NCBI GenBank assembly: GCA_020746105.1
Contig: CM036622.1
Coordinates: forward strand, 38,975,477-39,039,476
Direction of reading: 5' to 3'
From: Trogon surrucura
Taxonomy: Eukaryota > Chordata > Aves > Trogoniformes > Trogonidae
DNA length: 64,000 bases
The notes beneath the pieces are model-generated. The model had not been told where the DNA came from, made no database searches, and saw nothing but the letters and a program-made list of their open reading frames with translations. Within the stretch, counting starts at the first letter, position 1. The number at the start of each line of letters is the position of its first letter. Of this stretch, positions 49,080 to 61,230 are shown piece by piece. The translations under genes and the position numbers were made by a program.

Positions 49080-51906
49080 TGTGATGATACTGAAAATAAG
49101 CACGTACTGATTATTTTGAGGCAATTCAGACTTTGACCTAAGCAAAACCGTGCTTCCAGATATTCATAATTTGTCTCATACTTTGCAATGCAGATAGACT
49201 ACAAGAATCTTAATTGTAGGTTTAGGGGGACGTTGCCAAACCATTTCTTTTGTGCAGTTCAAAACATGTCGTTGTAATGTAATGTGATGTCCATCAAAAC
49301 AGCTAGCTTAAAAAAAAAAAACCACAACAAAAACCAAAAAGCCAAGCACACCCACATCAAGATCTGACATGTAAAACTTCTGTGTAAAACAAAATAAGTT
49401 AATGTCAGAGAAGACAAGAAGAAAGCCGCTATGGTAACTCCGCGCTGCTGCAGTGCCGTGGTAGCAGACATAAAAGTTTGTAATTTGGCAGCCTGAGGCT
49501 CGAATGCTACCCTGTGGCAAAATGGATGGATCCTTCCACCCACACACCGCTGGTGACAAGACCTGAAGAGATCTGGGGAAAAATAATGAGACAGAAAAAC
49601 ATGTATGAACTCTTAGGACGTCAGAATACGTTTCGCATGTTAAAAAGTGGAGCATTCTTTGCATATAACTGGCAATTGCAAATGTTTTGGTTTGATTATT
49701 GAAGTTGCTCTTTGAAGTATGAAAACGCCTTTTATGGCAGTCTGGGTTCTACAACACATTTCAAGGAATTAATTTAGTTATTTTGGTTTTTTTCTTAGTT
49801 TTCTTTTTAATTCCAACCAGCTATGTTTTTGAGATGCAGGAAGTGTACAAGAAGTTATTGAAGAAAATTATTTAAACGCAGCTGTCTGCACATTGAACTC
49901 ATTTGTGTGTGCGACTCACAAAAACTTTCACAAACTAAGCAAAGCAACTGAAGAGAATTTAGTTTCTCCAAAGCAGGAAACAACACGGCATTGCCACAAT
50001 TACGCTATGGATAGATTACTTGTGTATCAAAATGGACGAGTGAAAGAAAGTTTCTAACTTTAAAGGTTTTAATGGCCTAATATATATATATTTTTTTTTA
50101 ATCTGTTATATCTTTGTAGATACTTGTAAAGGGTTGCAAATCTCTTGTAGAGATTTTTACCCAGTCTCTACGTTCCATTGTACCTTGTGTAGTTACTGGT
50201 TTATACAGAGAGTGAAGCTTTGTGTCTGAAATTTTAAAGTACCTTGAAAGTAACCTAGATGACTGAAGAATAGGGTTTTAGGCTCCAGTAATCCCTCTTC
50301 CTGATGCCTTTTCAATTTTTAGAAAGTACTGAAATGTTCTGTATCATAGAAAATAATTTATTGTTTGAGACACCTCTCCCAGGCAGGTGGGACATTCATT
50401 CCACTTCCTCTTCTACTACGTAATTAGGCGAAGTGGAATAGTATCAATAGAAAACGTAAGAAGTCCACCATGAATTGTGTGGGGTTTTTTTTTTTAAATT
50501 ATTATTTTTTTTTTAAATACCTCTAGAGGTCCCTGAAACTGAAGTGTAATGATGATCTGTTCAAACAAGAAGTTTCCTTAACTCGAACCCAAAATATCCT
50601 TTGTATTTTTTCGTCTTAGTCTTTCTTTAAAGCAAGATAGTTCAGGGGAAAACATGGATGCACTTTTTTGGTGTTATTTTGGCAGCGAGACTTAGCAAGA
50701 TGTTTGCTTTACTCAGCAATATATGGCCTACATAAAGCTTGAAGAACAGTTTTATTGTTCAGTAAAGGCTAGAATCAATGTAAAACCTCTCTGTACATAT
50801 CTGTAGTCCATGAAACCATATGCTCTAAACTGTGGAAAAGGCATTTCTTTTATCTTCTCACACAAACAATTACTTGTGAGTCACTGAAGGACAAGGCAAG
50901 TGAACAGAGTGACAGTGAAGAATCTCAGGATTTAGTTTTAAGTTTGCTATTAATTTCAAACAATTTTAAATGAGTTTGAGACATTTTAGCTACGCACGTA
51001 GAAATTTTATCCTAGAAAGGAGATTACTGATAAAATTAAACATAGCATGTTTAAAAAAAAAAATCTCTTAGAGTAATTCAGTAAAACTCTTTAAAAACCC
51101 AACCCTTAAATAAAGTAATAAAGGAATAGAACTTTGTGTGGTCATTGTGTGCATTTCATAAGCACACGTGTATGTCTACATGAGCTCACACACATGTTTG
51201 CAGAAATATGAGCTTCCAAAGCGATATTCTAACTTAAATTTAACAGTGAAACTCCACAGACTGGTACAACCAGCTTTTGCATGTGGTGTCCTCCTTGCTT
51301 TCTTTTTGTTCCTGTGTATAAACAAGCTTGGATTATTTGCTTGCTCTGAGAGCATAGTAGGTCTGGATATCTGACAGCACTCGTAGTCGAGTTTTATATC
51401 ATCTCCTGCAAACCCTAGTTAAACAAAGACAGTATTGCTTAAGGAACAGTTATCAAAAGACAATGCTGAGGTTTATGATCACTTTATATTATGACGTAGT
51501 GAAAAATGCTGTGCTTTTGAAATCATTAATAGAACCACGTAGCTGTGGTCCTCTCTCTTTTGAATGAGTTTTTGCATATATGTTCTGACTTAGGATATTG
51601 AGTGTCTTTCACATTGCATTTTAGGACTTTAAGCAGATGCTTTTATTAACCATTTAAGAACTGGGGGAATAAACATATTTTTTGTGATCTTTTGAGGCAT
51701 ATTTTTATGCTGTATACCTGGAAATGTAGAGTTTTTTGACTCTAGTAAACTAATTAATTTCAAAGGTACAGGAAACTATATAAAGCTCCAGGCAAAGCTG
51801 TCTCATTTGTGTCTATTACCTGTTTGTGCATGGATTTTGTTGGTTTGCAAAATAAACCTGATAACAGAGCAGAATTGGAATAGTTCATCAAAAAGTGAAG
51901 CAGAAG

Positions 51907-51932
51907 GTGGGAGCTCCTTGTGGGAGCTCCTT
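51907..51932. repeat. two-copy tandem repeat, period 13, at CR1 edge
   Basis: GTGGGAGCTCCTT is present twice in direct succession (51907-51919 and 51920-51932), immediately before the 5' edge of the CR1 copy. It may be insertion-associated or a slippage product. Confidence 0.85.
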
Positions 51933-52128
51933 TTCGTAACCACTCTGTACTGGAACAGGTTGCCCAGAGAAGGTGTAAAAGCCCCCTCTCTGGCAGTGCC
52001 CAAGGCCAGGCTGGATGGGGCTTTGAGCAACTGGTCTAGCGGGAGGTGTCCCTGCCCATGGCAGGAGGTTGGAACCAGACGATAGTTTAGGTCCCTTCCA
52101 ACCCAAACTATTCCATGATTCTGTGATT
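51933..52128 (+). mobile_element. CR1 LINE 3' end
   Basis: Starts at the end of ORF2 (CACTCTGTACTGGAACAGGT, TTGCCCAGAGAAGGTGTAAA) and runs through GGAGGTGTCCCTGCCCATGG and GGTCCCTTCCAACCCAAACT to an octamer tail (ATTCCATGATTCTGTGATT). Orientation +. The 3' half matches the minus-strand copy at 13513 closely, so both belong to one subfamily of similar age. Confidence 0.95.
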
Positions 52129-54057
52129 AACCTCCCAAAGCAAAAACATTTAAAACTTACTCCCAACAGTCTTTTGAGTTGCTGCATAAGGGATGACGGA
52201 AATCTAGCGCAGTGCTTATGTGTTTGGGAGGCCTGGCTGGCTCTCCTGTGCCCCCAGGCTACACTTGGCCCAGCAGAGCATTTCTCAGAGCTGCAGAGCT
52301 GCCGCTCGTGCTCCTTCAGGTGCGTCTCCAGCCACATCCCACCGCTGCCTTTCCAGGGGACCCCGGGTGTAGGCATGTAGGCCAGGACTGATGGCATCAA
52401 CTTGTCTCTAATCAGGTGTGGGACACCTCTGCATTTCATCTCTCTTCCCTCTTGGCACTCTTTCCTGGTAGAAACTTTGGGCCCTGTTGCAAAAGGATTA
52501 TCAGACACTGTGATGGTTCATTTTGAAATAATTAGGATTTCTTTTCAGAACAACCTAATTTTTGGGAAGTTATTTTATCGCAAAGTAATTCACAGGCAGG
52601 GAGGAGTTTTCTTAATGACTGGTCATTTAAGGAAAATCGTTGAATTTCATTGCCTCTGTTGCATGCAACTTTCAAACCTTTGCAATCAAATAGCTGGTTT
52701 AACTTTCTTAAGAAACTCAAAACTCATTTCTTTTGCTCTTCATAGATTTGCCTCTTTGAAAATATCCTTACGAAGAATGGAAATCTTTATAATTCCAGTG
52801 GATTGGTTGTGATATCTAGAGCAAATGTTTTGGTTGCCTTGGAAATTCACCATTTGTCACTCATGTTCTCCAGGCAAAAGTTTTGAAGTTGTCTATTTAA
52901 ATTAAATCTTCACTTCCCTTGAGTTTGCCTATGTCCTTCCTCTTGCAGAATGAATCACTTCTTATGGAATATTAAGTATGATGTTGACAGATGCCAGTTA
53001 TACTTATGGCTCCTGCAGGGTAGCATAATCTTCTAAAAAGTATGAGAATCTGTCTGATAAATTTCTAAAGGAGTGGAAGATCTTGAAGCAGCCAAATGAC
53101 ATTCAGGTTTGAGAAGAATTTCTGAGTGCTTTTTGTGAATCGGACAAACCCTGACTCCATGGGCAGCAGGCATACTGCTGAATGGGCTAATTTTACTGTG
53201 TCAAGGAAAAAACCCACCTGTTTTAGAAATACGCTATTGTAAGTGCTAGCAATCAGTAAGGAGAACACACTGATGTGTTTTCAGTGTTTATTCTGAGTCA
53301 TCACTACTTACCTTATTTCAGAAACTGTGCAAAGGGAGAAAAGATAATGAGTGTTGTTTAAGTTGGCAGAGTGTCACATGTAACTGTTTAGCAATAGTAT
53401 TTTTTTTTATCATACTGTGGATTAGCACAGGAACATGTCTAAATATCATAAATCAGAATTGCTTCTTTGGGAACATCTCACTTCCCTTGAATTGTGAGGT
53501 TCTTATTGCAAACACACTTCTGCAAATTACCTCTGGCAGAATGCTGTCAAAATTTTAACCTGGAGATTTTGGAATGACTTTTCTTTGTTTATCTTAGCTC
53601 AACCTAATGCAATAACATCTAATGCTATTTTCAGATGAATAAGTTGTATGGTGTGCATCAGAGTAACTTGAAGTACAGCCATGAAAGGCAGGAAAATGAA
53701 ATTCAGCTTATGAGGTTTACTTCAGAGTCATGAGTCCATCCTTGGACAAATCACTTGACAGTTTTTTTGAATTTTAGGTGATATTTGGTTTCGTTTCTGG
53801 TGACAATAGATGTGGAACTTTTTAAAGCTTGTAAATTGCTTTAAAAATACCGACCTCACACATAACAAATGCTAGTATTCATTTAATTTTCAACTGCAAA
53901 TGTTGCACACTTGTACTAGGAATGGAGTTTTTCGTGCCTAAACAGGGTGTTCAGCAAGAAGAGCTCTGTGTGAAAGACAGATGTGCTCACATCTAGTGCT
54001 GGATTTGGGTTTGTGAAACAGTCACCCTTAACAAGCCTTTGCCCATGGATTCCTCAT
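52129..54057. other. intron sequence, no exon seen
   Basis: Begins with a moderately GC-rich part (52230-52370), part of a 206-codon minus-strand frame at 51888-52508 that runs partly through the antisense of the CR1 copy and is therefore not a gene. The rest is A+T-rich with nothing recognised. Confidence 0.55.
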
Positions 54058-54165
54058 GTGTTGCATGATCTAGATGAGAGGCATCCCTGCCCATGACAGG
54101 GAGGTTGGATTAAAATGATCTCTAAGGTCCCTTCCAGCCTAGGCCATTCTATGATTCTGTGATTC
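54058..54165 (+). mobile_element. CR1 LINE, short 3' end
   Basis: GCATCCCTGCCCATGACAGG, GAGGTTGGATTAAAATGATC and CCCTTCCAGCCTAGGCCATT lead to an octamer tail (ATTCTATGATTCTGTGATTC). It is very like the copy at 16951, including the truncation point, but better preserved at its 3' end. Confidence 0.94.
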
Positions 54166-55044
54166 TTGGTGGAAGGTAAAGTGTAGAAGCAATAGTTTTT
54201 CTTTCCTAAATTGGAAAAGTAAGGGTCATTCTGTATGGCATCATTCCCCATGACTAGCTCAGAGGTGTCTTGGCTGTGTTTTAAGCACTTCACATGAGTT
54301 TTGGGATTCCCCCAAGGGATGCCTGGGAGAGACGCTGGCTTTGATCATGTAGTGGAATGGCTCCTGAAGTAGTTTTAGTTTAGGACAGGGAAACACTAGA
54401 GTGGAAAAGACTTAACAAACTCATGCAGAGAGAGGTATTGGTCATTTCTGTGTTACTCCTAACACACCCAGTGTGCTTTCCAGTTAGTGATTTGTGCAAT
54501 TGTAGTGACCATACTTTTTTTCCCCAGAGTAAACCAGGTGTTTACTCTGACCTCCTGTAGTGTTTGCAAAGTAGAGTCTCTAATAATGGTTTTACTGTTT
54601 AACCTTCATATAGATTTCTTTTCCTTGTCTCCTTCCTTTAATTTAAATTTCAGTGATTGAGGATGGAGCTTTTTGGATTACTGAAAGTGTGTTGAAAGGA
54701 TTTAGACTATGTCTGCCTTTTCTGTACCTCTGTCCCCACAATCCAGCACCAAACAGGGAAGAAAAAGGTGGGCAACTCTGTGAAGGCCATAGGTCGAGGC
54801 CATAAGTGGAAGCACCGAGCTTTAAGTTCCGTTATGTACCTGAGTCTATGAACTGTAGAACAGCCATCTTTCCCGTAGAGTGCAGCATACCAATTTTATA
54901 GGGCAGTGTCCTGGGGTATGTGATGCTTTTGGAAATTAAAGAGAGGATTTCCCCCCTCAGGGATTAATTTTTAGAACACGTTTCTAAAAGACGTAAAATA
55001 TGACACATAAAATATGAAGCAAAGCAACAAATCTGAATCCTTTT
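54166..55044. other. intron sequence between CR1 copies
   Basis: About 880 bases with no exon, repeat or regulatory motif I can support. Confidence 0.55.
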
Positions 55045-55458
55045 CACAGAATCATAGAATGTCAGGGGTTGGAAGGGACCTCAAAAGATCATTTAGTCCA
55101 ACCCCCCTGCCAGAGCAGGATCGCCTAGGGCACGTCACACAAGACCGTGTCCAGGCAGGTTTTGAATGTCTCCAGAGAAGGAGACTCCATGATCTCCCTG
55201 GGCAGCCTGTGTCAGTGCTCGGTCACTCTCAGTGAAAAAGCTTTTTCTACTGTTTTTGTGGAACCTCCTAAGTTCCAGTTTATATACGTTGCCCTTTGTC
55301 TTGTCATTGGACATCACTGAAAAGAACCTGGCTCTGTCCTCCTGCCACTCCCCCTTGACATATTTAAAAACATTAATGAGGTCACCCCTCAGCCTCCTGT
55401 TCTCCAAGCCGAAGAGTCCCACCTCCTTCAACCTTTCCTCATGAGGGAGATGTTCCTC
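55045..55458 (-). mobile_element. CR1 LINE, ORF2 C-terminus and 3' untranslated region
   Basis: On the + strand it begins CACAGAATCATAGAATGTC (reverse complement of the octamer tail) and continues CCCCCCTGCCAGAGCAGGAT. The minus-strand frame at 55431-55135 reads the CR1 C-terminus ([20 protein letters not shown], then [13 protein letters not shown]) but shifts at [14 protein letters not shown], where other copies have the conserved EHWNRLPRE region. Same 3' type as the copies at 28895 and 29884. Confidence 0.95.
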
Positions 55459-55841
55459 TTGTGTACTTGTTTAGTGCTGAGAGGTGCCTAAAGGCAATGG
55501 AGGAAGGGAATGAGCATACCTCATGTGGAGGTGGGTCATGGTTAGTGTACCATGTTTGAGAAGCAGGTTTGTACATGAGGTGCACACAGGAGGAAGACTC
55601 ATGAAGTGAGCAAAGGTCAGATGGTTTATAGCATTCAGAAACCAACCATACTGACCAAGTAATGAAGTAGCAAGGGAGAAGTTTGCTTCTGTTTATAGAG
55701 CAGAGGGAAAGAGATGTGGAGTGTGGAGTTAGCAGGACCAGTGCAGTTCACCTCTCAAATGTGAAGACAAAATAACAAAACCCAAGTATTTACGAATGGC
55801 ATGCACAGATGGTGTGGGTGAGCAGTCTTGTGAACACTTTT
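55459..55841. other. spacer between two minus-strand CR1 copies
   Basis: About 380 bases without recognised content between CR1 copies of different 3' type, so they are independent insertions. Confidence 0.55.
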
Positions 55842-56230
55842 CACAGAAGCACAGAACGATTGAGGTTGGAAGGCATCTCTGGAGTTTATCTGGTCAAACC
55901 CTGTTCAACCAAGGCCACCTTCAGCCAGTTGCCCAGGATCATATCCAGACAGCTTTTGAGTATATCCAAAGACAGAGACTTCACAACCTCCCTGGGCAGC
56001 CTGTGCTCAGTCACCCTCAGAGAAAAAAAGCATTTCTTGATGTTCAGAGGGACCCTCCTGTGTTTCAGCTGGTGCCCATTGCCCTTGATCCTGTCTCTGG
56101 GCAGCACTGAGAAGAGCCTGGCTCTGCCATCTTTGCACCATCCTTTCAGGTATTTATATAGACTAATAAGATCTCCTCTAAGCCTCCTCCAGGCAGAACA
56201 GTCCCAGCTCTCTCAGCCTTTCCCTGTGTA
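55842..56230 (-). mobile_element. CR1 LINE, ORF2 C-terminus and 3' untranslated region
   Basis: On the + strand it starts CACAGAAGCACAGAACGATT, followed by TTCAACCAAGGCCACCTTCA and CCTCCCTGGGCAGCCTGTGC, ending near CTCTCAGCCTTTCCCTGTG. The minus-strand frame retains pieces of the C-terminus with several shifts. It belongs to the same 3' type as the copy at 44862. Confidence 0.94.
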
Positions 56231-59168
56231 AGAGTTGCTTCTTACTTTCATCTTGCAGCTATAAGCAGTGCTGATGAAGAAAAGCGAAGAGTGATGAGTG
56301 GAGAGACCTGTATCTGCTTGTCCTCCACTGAACTGCTCGAGGTAGCTCTGTACCTCTTGGCAACTTTTCCATTTGTGAGACAGCAGTGGGAAGGAGGAAA
56401 GGAAGTCTTGCTCAGGATCTGGAAAGAGTTGGTTTCTAATTGTGTCAATAACACCAAGCACTGATGAAATCTTGGTTTCATTTTTTTTTTTTCCATCAGA
56501 TGGAAATAAGTATGATAATACTGCCTACTTCCTGGCAAAGCACTGATTAACCTCTCATGCTGGACAGTTTACTTCACTGAAGTGAACCATCATGAACTTC
56601 TGAAAAAATAACTTCACGATCAGGAATACCTGAGTTTTTTTCTTTTCCATATTGTAATCTGCCCTACAGGTCTTGATATAAGAAAATGACTATTTTTCAG
56701 TGAGGGGCTTGAATGGGGGATAATGTAGCCATAACAAATGCTACCAGTTGGGGCAGTAATCTAGCTATGATAGCACAGAGCTAACAACAAGTCAATTCAC
56801 TGTGCATCCCTGGTTTATGTAGCCACAATATACTTAAATACTTTGGATTCATCTGCACACACGTGTGTATTTTTCCATTTTTTGGGGAATTACTTACAAC
56901 TTGCTCCCTGCTATGCCACATACATTCATGCCTCTAGTTTAATTAGATGTAAGGAAATCTGTATGGCTAGAGAAGTCTTATGGGTAAAAGATACTTAGGG
57001 CATGCGTGCTTTAAGTGATCAATTTATAACTCTCAGGGTGGAACCCTACATGGAAAAGTTGTAGGTATTTGGAAGAAAATATTCTGGCTGTCTCTAGTCA
57101 AAGAAATATAACTTGTATATGCCTTGCTTGAATATAGTACAAGAAAATTCTAGATCTTGCAGGGGCCCCCATGTGGCGCCTCTAACAATAGAATTATTTG
57201 AAAGTCTATTTTCTAGTTAAGTAGTTGTGACATGCATTTTGATGTCTATATTGTTTAGTCCATGGACGGGTGTAAGTTAGCAGAAGGGGTACACATGCGA
57301 GATGTTTTATGTGAAAGATTGAAATCGTGACTCCTCTGCAGCACATATGGAAAGCTGAAAGTCAAAAAGGCATGTTCACACTGTCTGCCGTACGTGCCTG
57401 TCTGCCTGGGGCGGCAGACTGCCTGGTTTAGATGCTCTATCCTGGGTAGCACAGCTACTTTTCTCCCATCAATGGTGCGTGAGGTGGTGTCTGGCAGCCT
57501 AGATATCTCGTTGCTCTCTTGACCTTTCAACAGTACAGTAGTTATGACAGCTCGGTTAATCACTCCTCTGAGGCAGGCTGGGTATAGTCCAATGTCATTT
57601 TGATAGGAACCTTCCATGCAGGGAAACCAAAGGCCATTACTGGTTTATCTGATATGAAACTTCTTTGATAATCTCTTCTGGCACAATTCCTTCCCTCCTC
57701 CCCTCCCCCCGCCGCCCTTTTACAGTTGAGACTGTGTGTTTATGTGTGTTTGAGTATACCTCTTTGGTTTCCAGTTGGTTATAATAAGTAGGTTTGATAA
57801 GCAAGTTCAGAAACAGCTGATCAGACTAAACCTGTAATTTGTTTTTATTCAATATTATCTGTCAAGAAGTCTATCACATTAAAAAAAACAATCCATCTAC
57901 CTCTTTACCAAAGCCATGGACATCTGTCTTCATGAAGACATGTCTCCTCTAAATTATAAACAGTCTCTGGGCAACTGGACTGATGAAATGAAGTGCTGTT
58001 TGTTTATTTATGCTGCATGTTACTTTCCAGATAACAACTTTAGCTGATGAATAAGAATTACAAAATGCTAGGGATTGTTAGCTCATCTTCCGTGGGAGTC
58101 ATTAGTTCTTTTTTCAGCAAATCTTTTGTTTACATAGAAACAGGTAATGATAGGCATGACAAGCTTGTTTATTATTTTGTGCATCTCTGACCAGATTAAG
58201 ATTTCTGCAGGGGCAAAGTTTAGTGAGACTTGGTTGTTATGATTGCTGTTGCTAAAGGGCAATAGGAATGAGCAATTTTAAAAGCTTTTCTCTGAGAAAT
58301 GAAAGAACGAAATCCCTGTGAAGTTCTTCTGTGCGTATTTCTTTGTACGTTGTCATTTACAACAACATACACGTTTTAATTCAGCAATGCATGGGATTTT
58401 TTGACATTTAAAATGCTAGCATAATATACTGTATTTTATGATGTACAATATAGTTTTAGTGTTCTGTTAGATCTTACAAGTCAAATGAAGTTAATAATCA
58501 TTTGGTTTAATAAGTACTTGACTTTTTTTAAGGCAGGTTCTGTGTTTTGTTCCAAATGTCTTGGCAAATTTTCGTTTTAAAAAGGGGTTCTTTAAATCAA
58601 AATATTTGTTTACTGGTGCAACCAAAGCAATGTTGGTGTAGAAATCTGAAATGAGAGTGTTCCCTATTCAGTTGAACTCTTAAATCTAAGGGCAAGTAGA
58701 TCATTAAAGGAATTTTAAGGAGAGGGAACAGTACTTGGCCAGTTTATATGAACAAGGTTCATGCATGGATAGCTTTTATTAGAGTATTATTATAAAAGGG
58801 TATAATTGTATTGCAAAACCTTTCTTTTACGGAACAACTAAATGTGCTAGGAAAAAGATCTTTGCATGTCTTTTTATAAAGTGTATTTGCCTCACAGTAA
58901 ATGAGAATTTTTAGTTCACTGGAAGTAATTAAGGTTTTTTTCGTTTGCAAAAATGGACTTTACTAATATTGATTTTGTGCTGAACTTGATACAGTTGTAT
59001 TCATCTGCTTGTGGAAGCAGCTCAGCAGGCTAATTTTTAAGACCAAATGTCATATAACTTCTTAGTTGATTATCTTAAGATGTTAGACTACTCTTAGAAT
59101 TTCCTTGCATTTTTCTGGTATAGGAGATTAACAAGTAAAATTCTATATAAAGTTGCAAAAGTTCTATC
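56231..59168. other. intron sequence, one acceptor-like site
   Basis: No supported exon. A C/T-rich tract at 57687-57725 ends in TTTTACAG (listed separately). A 120-codon minus-strand frame at 57255-57617 does not resemble a known family. Confidence 0.55.
57687..57725 (+). other. polypyrimidine tract plus AG (acceptor-like)
   Basis: An almost pure C/T tract of over 30 bases (TTCCTTCCCTCCTCCCCTCC onward) ends TTTTACAG at 57725, textbook splice-acceptor form, in the proposed first intron. Downstream sequence has no obvious exon-with-donor, so it may be a decoy or feed an unrecognised alternative exon. Confidence 0.3.
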
Positions 59169-59311
59169 CTTGGATATTTTCAAAGTTCAACTAGATAAGC
59201 CCTGAGCAAGCTAATCTGGTTTTGAATCTGGCACTGCATTGAGCAGGAGGTTGGACTAGAAGTCCTGTCCTCAAGATGTCCCTTCGCCAACCTATTTTTT
59301 TCTGTGATTCT
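59169..59311 (+). mobile_element. CR1 LINE, older 3' end
   Basis: GGATATTTTCAAAGTTCAAC, CTAGATAAGCCCTGAGCAAG and TTGAGCAGGAGGTTGGACTA match the 3' untranslated type also seen at 62603, ending CTGTGATTCT. The octamer tail is single and the body is diverged, so this is an older + strand copy. Confidence 0.88.
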
Positions 59312-60960
59312 AACTGGACAGTACAGCCTATATAGAAATCTTACTGGCACCGAAGTAGAAATTCCCGTGTTTTATGTTATAATTTAAAACTCACTCTTAG
59401 AAGTTTTCATCTTCTGTAGCAATTGCCGATGATTTAGTTCTGAAAATTCTGAAACTTTAGGCCTCTAATCTGTAATTCACTGTGATGCTTCTGCCTTCCA
59501 TTGCATTCCCTATAAATATAGTGATATATCTATAAAGTGAGATCCGAAGGACAGAGGCATTAGATTGCTGCTCAAATAACAGTCAATTTATCATACGTAT
59601 CATATTGTGGTTTACCCCATATATTTAAGAAAGTTGTGCTCGGTTACCCTTAACTATCCTGTGGCCTTTCTAAAATGGCATTATTTGCATTGTTTGCTGT
59701 AATTCCGTTACTCATTATATGGACGTCCTGACAAGAACATGGGTGACCTTCAGAGATACTTAAGCAAAATCATAAGGCTCATTGTACAAGACTAGTACCA
59801 TATGTGAAATTTTGCTTTCACTGATTGACATTTCAGTGAAACTTAACAGCAAGAAAACGTTTTTTTTTTGTTGTTTTATAATCATCACCACATGTACCTC
59901 TTTGCTGATATCAGCTAATAACTTAAACTGCTTTGCCTTCTGAGTTTTCTCATGCTTGCATGAATGTTATCCCCCCCTGCCCAGTAATATAGGTTTGAAA
60001 GGAAAAATTAATAATTCTGTTCAGCTGCATCTTGTTAGTACAAAAATAATGTTCTGATTGATTTGGATCCCTAGGTTTGGTGGAATTTACAGTCTGGGAA
60101 ATGGTCTGGATGGGACTGTCTGTCCTTGATGTGTTGAAAGAGAAAATACAATCCAACTGGTACCATTTCCTGTAACTGTTGTTGCCTTGTCAGCACGGGA
60201 ATAAAATTTGAGATATTTCTGTAATCAAATGCCTCACAGTAAAATGCATACATTTAAAAAAAACTCCACCAAACACCACAAGTTGTTCTGTTTCACTTCG
60301 AGCTATTTTAAACAAACCTGGACATCTGTGTCTGGAAGTGTGGTGGGAGAGATTAAGTCCTGCCAGTTACACAACGTGTTTTGTGGATCAGCTTGCCTTG
60401 TGACAATTGACAGTGTTGTCCCTGCACTTCTTTGGTAGATTTTGTGACGTGAATGAAATGCTATTCAATTTAAATAAGGTCTATTTTAGCATAATCAGAG
60501 AGGAAACAAGAAGAAACTGCTGTTGAGATCATAGGCTATTATGATTTTGAAAATGAATAGGACTTAAAAATACTGATGTCTTTTTCAAATCCATGCCTGC
60601 AGACAGCTAACAAAACATGAGAGTTTATAAAAAAAGCACATTTATGTTACTGTGCCAGCTTCAGCAACAAGTATTTCTTTTCTGCATGAAGAAAGGAACA
60701 ATAAGCCATCATTTTTGTTTTACCCTTTGTAAACTCAGGTACTTTGAACAGGAAGGGAGATGCTAAGTGTGTGTATTACAGTAAATTATAGATAGAATAG
60801 TTATTACAGAAGGAATGGTGAAAGGGAAGCAGTACAAATGTAGAGTGAAATTCTGGTTTCCTTAAATGAAAGTTTACAGTACTGTGTAATAACTGTTTAA
60901 GCCTCAGTGAAATCAGTTAGACATACATGTAAAATAATGATAACTAAGATACTAAAGTTC

Positions 60961-60979
60961 TTTTTTTTTTTTTTTTTTT
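60961..60979 (+). repeat. poly(T) run, 19 T
   Basis: Longest homopolymer in the window. No retrocopy is recognisable on the minus strand next to it. Confidence 0.9.
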
Positions 60980-61216
60980 CCAAAATGGAGATGAACTAGA
61001 GTACTATTGAAAGCCAGCAGTGAGTGTCAAACTTCTTAAAGGATGAAAAGCCTGTCCTGCATTTAGTGTTGTCTTCGGACTTCAACCTCGCCAGTGAAGC
61101 TGACCGTGTGTCTCTGGAGAATCTTTAGAAGTTTGAGTACGAATGTATTTGAATTACGGTATAGCAGCACATATACAATCTACATGACTACTGAGCGGGC
61201 AATAGGTGTGACCTTG

Positions 61217-61230
61217 AAAAAAAAAAAAAA
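61217..61230 (+). repeat. poly(A) run, 14 A
   Basis: Simple homopolymer run, about 40 bases after the U6-like 13-mer discussed under rejected items. Confidence 0.88.

Larger units (their letters stand above)
48832..51932 (+). other. start of long first intron
   Basis: A+T-rich sequence after the donor at 48832. No further exon is supported. It holds a 21-base-period duplication at 49040 and T/A-rich simple sequence at 50485-50517. The frame at 49308-49664 on the minus strand is unrecognised. A first intron of this length is ordinary for a vertebrate gene and often carries enhancers, none of which can be identified by eye. Confidence 0.5.

Noticed and set aside
51888-52508. 206-codon minus-strand frame, the longest by count
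   Set aside because: Its C-terminal third is the antisense of a CR1 3' end, so it is not a gene.
57255-57617. 120-codon minus-strand frame in the intron
   Set aside because: No recognisable family; low-level chance expected.
61164-61176. 13-base match (GCAGCACATATAC) to the conserved 5' part of U6 snRNA, with a poly(A) run about 40 bases later
   Set aside because: The bases on both sides do not follow U6 at all, so there is no sign of a U6 gene or retrocopy.
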